A stretch of 36,391 bases of DNA. It comes from Gordonia sp. UBA7599. GTDB lineage: Bacteria > Actinomycetota > Actinomycetes > Mycobacteriales > Mycobacteriaceae. Both the position numbers and the translations under genes were made by a program. Location of the stretch: the NCBI GenBank assembly GCA_002477755.1, contig DLKD01000167.1:1-36391 (forward strand). The letters are read 5' to 3'. Of this stretch, positions 23,833-32,067 are shown piece after piece. The stretch's first letter is position 1, and every line of letters starts with the position of its first letter. The notes under the pieces were generated by a model. That model saw only the letters and a program-made list of their open reading frames with translations. It was not told the origin of the DNA and searched no databases.

Positions 23833-24633
23833 ATGGGACAGTTCGACGGTCAGGTCGTCTACATCACCGGCATCGCCCGCGGTCAGGGTCGCAACCACGC
23901 CGTGCGATTCGCTGCCGAGGGTGCGTCGATCATCGGCATGGACATCGCGGCGCGGGTGGCCGACCACCAGACCTACCCGACGGCGACCGAGGACGACCTC
24001 GCCGAGACCGTGCGCCTCGTCGAAGAGGCCGGCGGCAAGATCCTGGCCCGCAAGGGCGACACCCGTGACCTGGCGTTCCAGGAGCAGCTCGTCGCCGACG
24101 GCTTCGAGCTGTTTGGCCGCCTCGACCATGTCGTCGCCAACGCCGGAATCCTGACCTGGGGGCTCACCTGGGAGCAGACCGAAGAGCAGTTCACCGACGT
24201 AATCGACGTGAACCTCGTCGGCACCTGGAAGACCTTGAAGGCCACGATCCCGACGATGCGCAAGGCCCGCAACGGCGGCTCCATCACCATCATCTCCTCG
24301 ACCGCCGGACTCAAGGCGATGCCCAACCAGGCGTCGTACTCCGCGTCGAAGTTCGCCCTGCGAGGTCTGGCGCAGAGTGTGGCGAAAGAGTTGGGCCCCA
24401 AGCACATCCGGGTCAACACCGTGCACCCGTACGCGGTGCACACGCCGATGGGCGTGGAGGACACGTCAGCGTTCAAATCCTTCGAGGACTGGCCCGAACA
24501 CTTCCCGTCGATGATGAACCACTACCCGATCGCCAGCGTCGATGACCTGTCGGACGCGGTGCTCTACCTCGCGGGTGCCAAAGCGGTCACGGGCGCAGAG
24601 TTCGCGATCGACATGGGGTCGTCGAAGGTCTAG
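23833..24633 (+). CDS. Mycofactocin-coupled SDR family oxidoreductase
   Basis: A 266-residue SDR of the subgroup that holds NAD(H) tightly and relies on mycofactocin as external electron acceptor (carveol-dehydrogenase type). The signature loop TGIARGQGRNHAVRFAAEGA (12-31) differs from ordinary SDRs. VVANAGIL, ISSTAGLKAMPNQASYSASK with the catalytic Ser, Tyr and Lys, and the C-terminal TGAEFAIDMG follow. Its position inside the mft region supports coupling, and a KstR-type site upstream suggests a steroid or lipid alcohol substrate. It converges on the racemase gene with 7 bases between stops. Confidence 0.9.
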   Translation: MGQFDGQVVYITGIARGQGRNHAVRFAAEGASIIGMDIAARVADHQTYPTATEDDLAETVRLVEEAGGKILARKGDTRDLAFQEQLVADGFELFGRLDHVVANAGILTWGLTWEQTEEQFTDVIDVNLVGTWKTLKATIPTMRKARNGGSITIISSTAGLKAMPNQASYSASKFALRGLAQSVAKELGPKHIRVNTVHPYAVHTPMGVEDTSAFKSFEDWPEHFPSMMNHYPIASVDDLSDAVLYLAGAKAVTGAEFAIDMGSSKV

Positions 24634-24640
24634 GGGCAGG

Positions 24641-25744
24641 TCAGTCTTTCCAGATCGCGGCCGGGTCGCTCGCGGTCCGCTGCGGGCCGGTCGGGGTGTC
24701 GGGCTGAGTCCGCGAGAAGCGCGGTGCGACCTGCGCCTGCATCACGCCGTCGATTTCGACGAGGGTGCCGCGCGCGGCCAAGTGCGGGTCCTTGGGCGCT
24801 TCGAGGAAGTCGAGGATCGGCGACACGCAGGCATCAGTCCCCTCGAAGATCGCCGCCCACTCGTCGCGGGTCTTGGTCTTGAACACCTCGATGAACTTCG
24901 CCTTCAACTCGTCCCAACGGGTCACGTCGAGCTGGTGCGGCAGTTCCTCGCCCTCCAGGCCGACGCCCTTGAGCAGTTCGGCGTAGAACTGCGGCTCGAT
25001 GGCGCCCACGGCCATCCACTTGCCGTCCGAGGTCTCGTACACCTCGTAGAACGGGGCGCCGGTGTCGAGCAGGTTGACGCCACGGCGGTCCTGCCAGAGC
25101 CCGGTGCCGCGGAACGACCACATCATCTGGCCGAGCACCGAAGCACCGTCGACCATCGCGGCATCGATGACCTGGCCTTTTCCGGAGACGCCACGCTCGA
25201 TGAGTGCGGAGAGGATCCCGATGACGAGGAACATCGAACCGCCGCCGAAGTCACCGACGAGGTTCAGCGGGGGCGTGGGCTTCTCGTCGGCGCGGCCGAT
25301 CGCGTGGAGCATGCCGGTCAGCGAGATGTAGTTCATGTCGTGGCCGGCCTGCTCGGCGCGCGGACCGTCCTGGCCCCAGCCGGTCATGCGGCCGTAGACC
25401 AGGCGCGGGTTGACGGCCTCGAGGTCGTCGGGGCCGAAGCCGAGACGCTCCATGACGCCAGGCCGGAAGCCCTCGATGATCACGTCGGCCTTGGCGACCA
25501 GCGCCAAGATCGTCTCGCGGTCGGCGGGGTTCTTCAGGTTGGCCTCGACCACCCGGCGCCCGCGCAACAGCACATCGGCGTTGCGCCCCTCTTTGGGCAG
25601 GTCACCCGGCCGCTGGACGCGGATGACATCGGCACCGAGGTCGGCCAGCAGCATCGCCGCATGGGGGCCGGGGCCGATCCCGGCGAATTCGATGACTCGG
25701 ATCGAGCTCAGGGGACCGGGGCGGCCGGAGTCGTTGGTCGTCAT
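24641..25744 (-). CDS. mcr: Alpha-methylacyl-CoA racemase (CoA transferase family III)
   Basis: A 367-residue family III CoA-transferase-fold enzyme closest to alpha-methylacyl-CoA racemase, which inverts the 2-methyl centre of branched acyl-CoAs such as cholesterol side-chain intermediates so they can enter beta-oxidation. The catalytic pair His135 (GHDMNYIS) and Asp165 (LVGDFGGGS) has the same 30-residue spacing as in characterised MCR. The ATG at 25744 has GGAGG upstream; the frame's long extension over mftE is rejected. The gene is divergent from mftE and fits the steroid theme of the nearby KstR sites. Confidence 0.88.
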   Translation of the reverse strand: MTTNDSGRPGPLSSIRVIEFAGIGPGPHAAMLLADLGADVIRVQRPGDLPKEGRNADVLLRGRRVVEANLKNPADRETILALVAKADVIIEGFRPGVMERLGFGPDDLEAVNPRLVYGRMTGWGQDGPRAEQAGHDMNYISLTGMLHAIGRADEKPTPPLNLVGDFGGGSMFLVIGILSALIERGVSGKGQVIDAAMVDGASVLGQMMWSFRGTGLWQDRRGVNLLDTGAPFYEVYETSDGKWMAVGAIEPQFYAELLKGVGLEGEELPHQLDVTRWDELKAKFIEVFKTKTRDEWAAIFEGTDACVSPILDFLEAPKDPHLAARGTLVEIDGVMQAQVAPRFSRTQPDTPTGPQRTASDPAAIWKD

Positions 25745-25903
25745 TTGCGGTGCCTCCACAGGGGTGTGTCGGGGCGCCTGAGAACGCCCGATTCGGAGTC
25801 GAAGTATTACCAGCATTCCATACCGATCAATCGCTCGGTGACGGACTCCGGTGTTGTCGCTAAACGAGTAGACGGGCGGTGTATGGGCACTAGACTCGGG
25901 CGA
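25745..25903. promoter_or_regulatory. Divergent promoter region between mcr and mftE
   Basis: 159 bases that must hold promoters for both directions, since mftE to mftG are cut off from the mftA promoter by a minus-strand gene. No clear hexamers or operator stood out. Confidence 0.45.
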
Positions 25904-26608
25904 ATGACGCAGGCGCAGTTGGGGGCGCAGACGTCGGCGGAAATCGCTGACCGCGAAAGCCTCGTACTGGTGCCGCTCGGCGCCACCGAGCAGCACGGGC
26001 CCCACCTGCCGCTGGACACCGACACCCGCGTGGCAGTCGAGGTTGCGGCTCGTGCCGCGCGGCTCCACGGCGGGCCCGCGGTGGTCGCGCCCGCCATTGA
26101 GTACGGCGCCAGCGGCGAGCACGAGGGCTTCGCGGGAACCATCTCCATCGGCAACGAGGTCCTGCGTGCACTCCTCGTCGAATACGGCCGCAGCGCCTGC
26201 CGGTGGGCTACGCGGATCGTGTTCGTCAACGGCCACGGCGGCAACGTGACGGCGTTGTCCGCGGCCGTCGCGCAACTCCGCTACGAGGGCCGAGACGCGG
26301 CCTGGTTCGCCTGCGCGCCCGAGCAGGGCGACGCCCACGCCGGACACACCGAGACATCGATGCTGCTGTCCTTCGCCCCCGAGACCGTCGCCGTCGACGC
26401 CGTCGTCGCGGGCACCACCGCCCCGCTGGCAGAAATCATCGACGACCTGCGACGCGGCGGCGTGGCCGCGATCAGTCCCACCGGCGTGCTGGGCGACCCG
26501 ACTACTGCCGACGCCGAGCACGGCGCCGAAGTCATGGCGGCGCTCGTCGACGGGTTGGTCGGCGCGCTTGACCGCTGGGAGCCGGGTGCGACGGGGCGGG
26601 TGCGATGA
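25904..26608 (+). CDS. mftE: Mycofactocin peptidase MftE (creatininase family)
   Basis: A 234-residue metal-dependent peptidase of the creatininase fold that cuts the Val-Tyr-derived core from modified MftA. Metal ligands are visible: Glu29 and His31 in [16 protein letters not shown], Asp40, a His in FVNGHGGN, and a Glu in [10 protein letters not shown]. The ATG at 25904 is chosen; an in-frame ATG at 25883 would add seven residues and cannot be excluded. It overlaps mftF by ATGA. It is separated from mftD by four unrelated or accessory genes. Confidence 0.94.
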   Translation: MTQAQLGAQTSAEIADRESLVLVPLGATEQHGPHLPLDTDTRVAVEVAARAARLHGGPAVVAPAIEYGASGEHEGFAGTISIGNEVLRALLVEYGRSACRWATRIVFVNGHGGNVTALSAAVAQLRYEGRDAAWFACAPEQGDAHAGHTETSMLLSFAPETVAVDAVVAGTTAPLAEIIDDLRRGGVAAISPTGVLGDPTTADAEHGAEVMAALVDGLVGALDRWEPGATGRVR

Positions 26609-28026
26609 CCGGTCCTGACACAGTCCTGCCCGCCGGGTTCCAGGTCCAGATCGACCCGCGGTGCGCCAGTGGCGGTTGGGCGCACCTGCTCGGCAGGTCT
26701 CCGGCGCGGTTGCTGCGGATGTCGTCACGTGCCGTCGCGATGATCGACGACCAGGGCCGCGTCTGCGTGAGCGACGACGACTCGGCGACGGTCGCGCGTA
26801 CCCTGCTCGACGCCGGCGTGGCCAACCCGCGGCCGATGTTCGGGCCGCACGAGGACCAGGTCACCGTCGTGATCCCGGTGCGTGACAACCAGGCCGGCAT
26901 TGACCGGCTCCTCGCCGCGCTGCACGACGTCGCAGTCATCGTCGTCGACGATGGTTCGCAGGTTCCCGTCGAAGTGCCCGAGGACGTCATCCTCGTCCGT
27001 TTCGACACGAGCCGCGGACCGGCCGCAGCGCGCAATCACGGTGCTGCGCTTGCGGATTCGGAGATCATCGCCTTCCTCGACTCCGACGTGGTGCCGTGTA
27101 CCGCTACGGACGGACCGGGTGCGTCCTGCCGTGATTGGCTGACCGCGCTCCTGGGGCACTTCTCCGATCCGGCCGTCGGGATGGTGGCGCCGCGGATCGT
27201 CGGGCTGCCCGTCTCCGGACCCGGCGCCGTGGCGCGCTACGAGGCCGACTTCTCCTCTCTGGACATGGGCCCGCGCGAGGCGTCGGTCCAGCCGGGTGGT
27301 CGCGTTGCGTATGTGCCGAGCGCCGCAATGCTGGTGCGCCGCAGCGCTTTTCCCGGATTCGACGAGGATCTGCGCGTCGCCGAGGACGTCGACCTGTGCT
27401 GGCGGATGGCGGCGGATGGGTGGCGGCTGCGCTATGACCCCGTTGCCCGGGTCGCTCACGAGCACCGGGTCTCGCTGTCGACGATGCTGGATCGGCGCCG
27501 CTTCTACGGCACCGGTGCCGCACTGCTGGCCGACCGCCACGATCGCAAGGCCGCGCCCCTGGTGATGAAGATCCCGACCGCCGTCGCCCTGATCGCATTG
27601 TTGACGCGCACCCGACTCGGTCTGCTCATAGCGCTGCTGTGCGCGGGTTACTCCGCGCGCGGCGTCTACGAACGGCTGGACCCGCTGCCGCGTCGGGAGT
27701 GCGTCTCGGCCTCGCTCACCACCGCGGGGTTAGGAAACGGCCTGGTCCAGGTGGGCAGTGTGGTGTGCCGCCACTACTGGCCGCTGGCGCTTCTCGCCGC
27801 ATTGGTGTCGCAGCGCCTGCGCCGGTTGTTCCTCCAGATCGCGATCGTCGACGCCCTGATCGTGTGGGTCCGCTTTGCCGCGGCCAATCGTCGGCGGCCT
27901 GCCGTCGACCCGGTCTCGTTCTTCGTGCTGCGCCGCCTCGACGATCTCGCCTATGGGGCGGGACTGTGGCAGGGGGCGTTGCGCGAGCACGATCCGACGG
28001 CACTCCTTCCGGTGCTCGTCCGATGA
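26605..28026 (+). CDS. mftF: Mycofactocin glycosyltransferase MftF
   Basis: A 473-residue family 2 glycosyltransferase that decorates premycofactocin with a beta-1,4-glucan chain. Residues 1-80 form a PqqD-like recognition region, then the GT-A fold: [10 protein letters not shown] (86-95), IVVDDGS (112-118), the metal-binding LDSD (158-161), and a downstream [17 protein letters not shown]. The C-terminal third contains hydrophobic helices (about 315-345 and 385-430) consistent with membrane contact. Both ends overlap neighbours by ATGA. Confidence 0.94.
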   Translation: MTGPDTVLPAGFQVQIDPRCASGGWAHLLGRSPARLLRMSSRAVAMIDDQGRVCVSDDDSATVARTLLDAGVANPRPMFGPHEDQVTVVIPVRDNQAGIDRLLAALHDVAVIVVDDGSQVPVEVPEDVILVRFDTSRGPAAARNHGAALADSEIIAFLDSDVVPCTATDGPGASCRDWLTALLGHFSDPAVGMVAPRIVGLPVSGPGAVARYEADFSSLDMGPREASVQPGGRVAYVPSAAMLVRRSAFPGFDEDLRVAEDVDLCWRMAADGWRLRYDPVARVAHEHRVSLSTMLDRRRFYGTGAALLADRHDRKAAPLVMKIPTAVALIALLTRTRLGLLIALLCAGYSARGVYERLDPLPRRECVSASLTTAGLGNGLVQVGSVVCRHYWPLALLAALVSQRLRRLFLQIAIVDALIVWVRFAAANRRRPAVDPVSFFVLRRLDDLAYGAGLWQGALREHDPTALLPVLVR

Positions 28027-29294
28027 CGCCGGACGTCGTTGTCGTTGGTGCGGGAAGCGCTGGTTGTGTTGTGGCACAACGCCTTTCGCGCAACAGGTCG
28101 GTCGTGCTGGTGGAAGCCGGGCCGACGCCGCCCCCTGTCGAGGCCCGTCTGGACCGCTTGGTGGTCGGGACCGCGAACAACCCGAGCAGGTTCGCCCGGT
28201 GGTATCGGACGACGCCCCCGGTCGTGCGCGGGCGGGTGGTCGGCGGGTCATCGGTGGTCAACGGCGGCTACTTCCTGCGCAACGACCGGGCGGGTTTCGC
28301 CGATTGGGGTGGGCCGTTCACCGCTGAGGCGATCGAGGCGGCCTATGACGAGTTGGACGGCGGCGTCGTCGCGGGCGAGTCGTCGGGGACGATGTCGGTG
28401 TCGCGATTGCCCGACGATCAGGTATCGCCACTGGTGCGCGCTTTGGAGAAGACGTGGCGATCGGTGTCGGCAGGGCCGTGGCCCGGCATCGGAGCGATGC
28501 GCGTGCCGTTGAACCACCGCTACGGGATGCGGTTGACGGCTGCCGATGCGTATCTGTCCGTGCCGATGACCGTGGGTCGCCCGCTGCGGGTCCGCAGCAA
28601 CACCTCGGTGGCGGGGCTGATTGTCGAGAAAGGCCGGGTCGTGGGAGTGCGCCTGGACACGGGGGAAGAGCTCCGGGCGGGCGAGGTCATCGTATGCGGC
28701 GGGACCCTGGGCACTGCCGAACTGCTCGCTGGTGCCGGCGTCGTCTCGTCGACGCTGCCGTTCTACGAACACCGCGAGGTGCTCGTGCGCTACCGGGCGA
28801 GGACAGTCGTGACCGCGGCGCCGGCCATCCTGCCGACCGTGGCGCACACGGCAGATAGAGCCGAGATCCGTTGCTACGCAGACGATTTCGGGCGATTCAT
28901 CCCGGGAGTGCCGCAGACGTCTCCCGCGATCGGTGTCGTCGAGATGGCGCCCGAGCAGGCCGGCACCCTGGCCTGGGACGGAGAGCGCCTTGACGTCGAG
29001 GCGGCGCCGATGGGAAATGTCGACGCCGCCATCGACTCGGTCGTCGAAGCGCTGTCGTCGCCGGATCTCGCGGGCCTGGTCGTCGACGGGTCGGTCCACG
29101 TCGACCCGATCGTCGGAGCCTCCCAGCATGCGTGGGGCAGCCTGGCGATGGGGAAGCGCACCGATTGGCTGGGGGCCCTCGACGGCGTGCCCGGTCTACG
29201 CGTGATCGACGGCTCGATCCTGCCGAACGTGAGTAGCGGCCCGCACGCGACCATCATGATGGCCGCGGTCGTGATCGCCGACGCATTGGCGTGA
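28023..29294 (+). CDS. mftG: Mycofactocin system GMC oxidoreductase MftG
   Basis: A 423-residue FAD-binding GMC-family enzyme. The FAD loop VVVGAGSAGCVVAQRL (5-20), VRGRVVGGSSVVNGG (the GMC signature, about 68-82), and the C-terminal active-site region QHAWGSLAMG and SSGPHATIMMAA with the paired histidines are all present. MftG is thought to reoxidise reduced mycofactocin and pass electrons to the respiratory chain. ATGA overlap with mftF. The gene ends at a palindromic element facing the VWA gene. Confidence 0.93.
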   Translation: MTPDVVVVGAGSAGCVVAQRLSRNRSVVLVEAGPTPPPVEARLDRLVVGTANNPSRFARWYRTTPPVVRGRVVGGSSVVNGGYFLRNDRAGFADWGGPFTAEAIEAAYDELDGGVVAGESSGTMSVSRLPDDQVSPLVRALEKTWRSVSAGPWPGIGAMRVPLNHRYGMRLTAADAYLSVPMTVGRPLRVRSNTSVAGLIVEKGRVVGVRLDTGEELRAGEVIVCGGTLGTAELLAGAGVVSSTLPFYEHREVLVRYRARTVVTAAPAILPTVAHTADRAEIRCYADDFGRFIPGVPQTSPAIGVVEMAPEQAGTLAWDGERLDVEAAPMGNVDAAIDSVVEALSSPDLAGLVVDGSVHVDPIVGASQHAWGSLAMGKRTDWLGALDGVPGLRVIDGSILPNVSSGPHATIMMAAVVIADALA

Positions 29295-29309
29295 TGCCCT
29301 GACCCCGGC

Positions 29310-29372
29310 GAGCCTGCACCGTTTCGGCAATTCTGCGTCGATCTGTGCTGGATTGCCGAAACGGTGTGGAGC
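29310..29372. repeat. Palindromic intergenic element, copy 3
   Basis: The best-paired copy: CACCGTTTCGGCAAT (29317-29331) and its exact complement at 29352-29366 give a 15-bp stem. It lies between the convergent mftG and VWA stop codons. Confidence 0.85.
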
Positions 29373-30665
29373 CTATTCGGGCTGCCGGTTGAAGCGTCGC
29401 CGTGCGCGACCGGACTTGCGGTTGTAGGCGTGGTAGGAGTCGCGCGTCTGCTTCGACATGAACGACGGCGGCGCCTCGCAGGCGTAGACGGCCAGTTCGT
29501 CGTTCTCCTCGAGCCCGGCCGCGACCATCGGGGCCGAGCCCGCCGGCGCGAGGTCGAGGGCATCGCGGAGGAGGTCGCTCGAGGCGTCGAGGAACGCCCG
29601 GGCACTCCCGGTGTCGCCGGCCTCGTAGGCCTCCGATGCCCGCAGCTTCTCAGCCTGTGCGCGCTGGAACAGTTTCTCGGTCTCCACGGTCGGGTCCGGT
29701 ACGCGGTCGCCGAGCTCGTCGCCGGGAACGACGTTGACGGTGATCGGCAGAGTCACCGTGTGCTCGGTGAGCGCGGTGGTGTCGACGTAGGCGAGTTCCA
29801 GCGACGCGATCTGGGCCAGGCCCAGATCGGCAAGTCCGGAGACAGCCATCCGCAGGAGCAACTTGCGCTCCTCGTCGGCGTAGAGGTCACCGATCTCGAT
29901 CATCACCGCGCCGTCGCCGATCTGGTGGGCAGGCAGGTCGTTGTACAGCGACAGCGTCTGCACGGTCTGCTCGTAAGTCACCGTCAGGGTCACCGCCTGA
30001 GCCGACTTCGAAAGCAGGCCGTCGACCTCGGCACCGATCGCCGCGCCGGCCGCATCGGGATTCGACGCGAATACGTGGTTGCCGCTTCCGGCGCGGGCGA
30101 TCGCGGCGAGCAGTGTCTCGTCGTAGCCGTCGCCGTAACCGAGGGTCGACGTGGTGATGGACTTGCTGGCTGCCTTGGCGGTGATACTGGCGAACTCGTC
30201 GATGTCTCGGATACCGCCGTTGACGTGGCCGTCGCTGACCACCAGGACAGTGCCGCCGCTGATCCCGGCCGTCTGCGCGCCGCGCTGCAGTTCCCGCAGG
30301 CCGCGCAGGTAGCCCGACGAGAGATCGGTCATGCCGCCGGGGCTGATGGCGGCGATGCGTGCGAGGACGCCCTCCTTGTCGGTCAGCGGACCGGCGGGGA
30401 CCACGACCTGGGCGCTGTCATCGAAGGTGACCAGACCGAAGACGTCGGAGGGTTGCAATCGAGCGACAGTCTCGGCCAACGCGCGCTTGGCTCCTTCGAG
30501 AGGAGGCCCGCTCATCGATCCGCTGCGATCCAGGACGACCTGGAGGGCCGCCGGGGACCGGTCGGTCCGCGGTGCGTCGGGTGCCTGGAGTTCGAGGAGG
30601 ATCGTCACCTCGTCGTCGGCCTCGTGGGCGACGGTGGTGACATCGAGTGCGGCGGAGAACTTCAT
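29373..30665 (-). CDS. VWA domain-containing protein
   Basis: A 430-residue protein with an N-terminal beta domain, then a von Willebrand A domain at about 40-220 with an intact MIDAS metal site: DRSGS at 46-50 and GMTDLSSGY as the Thr loop. The middle region (about 230-330) is beta-rich and the C-terminus (345-400) is a helical segment, AQAEKLRASEAYEAGDTGSA, ending in a very basic tail. No signal peptide is seen, so it is probably cytoplasmic. The ATG at 30665 has GGAGG upstream; the longer frame antisense to the NUDIX gene is rejected. Its promoter is shared with the divergent NUDIX regulator. Function unknown. Confidence 0.82.
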   Translation of the reverse strand: MKFSAALDVTTVAHEADDEVTILLELQAPDAPRTDRSPAALQVVLDRSGSMSGPPLEGAKRALAETVARLQPSDVFGLVTFDDSAQVVVPAGPLTDKEGVLARIAAISPGGMTDLSSGYLRGLRELQRGAQTAGISGGTVLVVSDGHVNGGIRDIDEFASITAKAASKSITTSTLGYGDGYDETLLAAIARAGSGNHVFASNPDAAGAAIGAEVDGLLSKSAQAVTLTVTYEQTVQTLSLYNDLPAHQIGDGAVMIEIGDLYADEERKLLLRMAVSGLADLGLAQIASLELAYVDTTALTEHTVTLPITVNVVPGDELGDRVPDPTVETEKLFQRAQAEKLRASEAYEAGDTGSARAFLDASSDLLRDALDLAPAGSAPMVAAGLEENDELAVYACEAPPSFMSKQTRDSYHAYNRKSGRARRRFNRQPE

Positions 30666-30704
30666 TCCCGGCCTCCTTTCGTTGGTGCGCGGTGCGGCGG
30701 TCGC

Positions 30705-30743
30705 CACTTTGCGCAATATTGAGGTTAGCACTTTGCGCAATAT
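30705..30743. promoter_or_regulatory. Direct repeat operator between VWA and NUDIX regulator genes
   Basis: CACTTTGCGCAATAT occurs at 30705-30719 and again at 30729-30743, a 24-bp period, each containing the palindrome TTGCGCAA. It lies in the 96-base divergent promoter region, 18 bases before the NUDIX start. It probably binds the NrtR-like product. Confidence 0.7.
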
Positions 30744-30761
30744 CTCGCATAGTATGGGTCT

Positions 30762-31469
30762 GTGGGCAAGCCTTACTCGCAGCTCGGCGAATACCCGCGG
30801 CCGAGCGTCGCGGTCGATATCGCTCTGCTCACCGTCGTCGACGGGCAGTTGAACGCAGTCGTCCAGCGCGATGCAGAGGGGCGTCCGGCGCTGCCGGGGC
30901 GCTTTGTCCGCGAGCGACACACCGTCGACGAGACGGTCCGAGAGGTTCTCGAGCTCAAACTGGGGCTCTCGCCCGATCACGTCCACCCGCATCTGTTGCG
31001 GGTGTTCAGTGACCCTGATCGGGATCCCCGGGGGTGGACGATCTCGATCGCGCATTCGGTGGCACTGCCGCCCGACGAGTTGTCAGGCGTGGTCGGCGAA
31101 CTGGCGCCCGTCGCGTCCGACGGCCGACTCGAATCGGGGGAGCACCTGCTCTACGACCACGACCAGATCCTTGCATCGGCCACTGACAGTCTCCGCCGGC
31201 GTTACGAGGAGCGCCCCGACCCCGACAACATGCTGCTTCCGCCATACACACTGTCCGACCTGCGGAAACTACACGAAACAGTGCTCGGCCGCGACCTCAT
31301 GCGCGACACGTTCAATCGGCGTGCCGAGCCATTGCTGTCCCCGCTCGCAGCGCCGAGCGGCGAACCGGCCAAGCGTGTGGACGGTGGGCGTCCGGCGCGT
31401 CTGTATGAACCGGCCGACGAGGCCCCGACGGCCACGTTCGGCTACCGCCTCCCCGGAAAATCGGGGTAA
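30762..31469 (+). CDS. NrtR-like NUDIX-domain transcriptional regulator
   Basis: A 235-residue protein with a NUDIX-fold domain (about 15-150) followed by a C-terminal winged helix (about 145-205, LLPPYTLSDLRKLHETVLGR, then DLMRDTFNRR). This is the layout of NrtR-type repressors, in which the NUDIX domain senses a nucleotide sugar such as ADP-ribose. The hydrolase signature is degenerate (HTVDETVREVLELKLGL lacks the full REUxEE pattern), as expected for a sensor without catalysis. GTG start. It diverges from the VWA gene over a repeated TTGCGCAA site and so may control both. The effector is unknown. Confidence 0.8.
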   Translation: MGKPYSQLGEYPRPSVAVDIALLTVVDGQLNAVVQRDAEGRPALPGRFVRERHTVDETVREVLELKLGLSPDHVHPHLLRVFSDPDRDPRGWTISIAHSVALPPDELSGVVGELAPVASDGRLESGEHLLYDHDQILASATDSLRRRYEERPDPDNMLLPPYTLSDLRKLHETVLGRDLMRDTFNRRAEPLLSPLAAPSGEPAKRVDGGRPARLYEPADEAPTATFGYRLPGKSG

Positions 31470-31470
31470 T

Positions 31471-31532
31471 CCCTCACCGCTTCGGAGATCCAGTATCGAC
31501 TGACGCTGGATCGGCGAAACGGCGGAGGATTC
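31471..31532. repeat. Palindromic intergenic element, copy 4 (diverged)
   Basis: A weaker copy between the convergent NUDIX and hotdog genes. GATCCAG (31487-31493) pairs with CTGGATC (31506-31512), and CCGCTTCGG faces CGGCGAAACGG with mismatches. Confidence 0.65.
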
Positions 31533-31542
31533 CGACGCTGGG

Positions 31543-32031
31543 TCAGGCCGGCGTGACCCAGGTCGTGATGTCGCAGTGGACGACCTCGTTGCCGTCGGTG
31601 TCGCGCACTTCGACGCTGACGAGGACCTCGCGGCCGTCGGTCGCCGTATCCCAGTCGATCGCCTTGGTCAGGCGTGCCTCGGCGGTCAAGCGGGTCTGCG
31701 CTTTCGCGAGGTATTGGGTGTTCATGGCCTTGGGGATCCAGCGGTGCGATGTGGGCGTCGTCGCCTCCATCAGCATCCCCATCGCCGTCTCCGCGAGGTT
31801 GCATGCGGCAATCGCGTGGAAGGTGCCGATGTGGTTGTGGACGCCGAACCAGTTGGGTGCGCTCACCTTGCAGTAGCCGGGTTCCATTTCGGTGACCAGC
31901 GGCAGGATCGTGCCGAAGTACGGCACCTTGGCGACCATGCCGACGGAGAACAGCGCATTGCCGAATGCGTTGCGGGGCAGGCGCTTCCGCAGGGCGTAGG
32001 TCGCGCTGGGGCGGGGATTCGCTGAGGTCAT
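31543..32031 (-). CDS. Hotdog-fold DUF4442 protein
   Basis: A 162-residue hotdog-fold protein of the DUF4442/PaaI-like thioesterase group. The central helix and flanks NWFGVHNHIGTFHAIAACNL (about 60-79) carry the usual HNHxGT...A motif, followed by WIPKAMNTQYLAKA and the last strands EVLVSVEVRDTDGNEVVHCD. Such proteins act on acyl-CoAs, though many DUF4442 members are uncharacterised. The ATG at 32031 starts the frame. A short gap separates it from the DUF4173-like gene on the same strand. Confidence 0.8.
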   Translation of the reverse strand: MTSANPRPSATYALRKRLPRNAFGNALFSVGMVAKVPYFGTILPLVTEMEPGYCKVSAPNWFGVHNHIGTFHAIAACNLAETAMGMLMEATTPTSHRWIPKAMNTQYLAKAQTRLTAEARLTKAIDWDTATDGREVLVSVEVRDTDGNEVVHCDITTWVTPA

Positions 32032-32067
32032 GACCCGATCTTACTCTTCGGTAAGGTCAGGCTGGGA

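Noticed and set aside
24542-25903. Plus-strand frame extending mftE upstream over the racemase gene
   Set aside because: It is the mirror of a real minus-strand racemase with intact catalytic residues; the MftE family begins near 25904.
29373-30722. Long plus-strand frame opposite the VWA gene
   Set aside because: It is a codon shadow with no recognisable domain; the minus strand encodes an intact MIDAS domain.
30666-31055. Extended N-terminus of the VWA protein
   Set aside because: It would run antisense to the NUDIX regulator and over the shared promoter; the ATG at 30665 has a good ribosome site.
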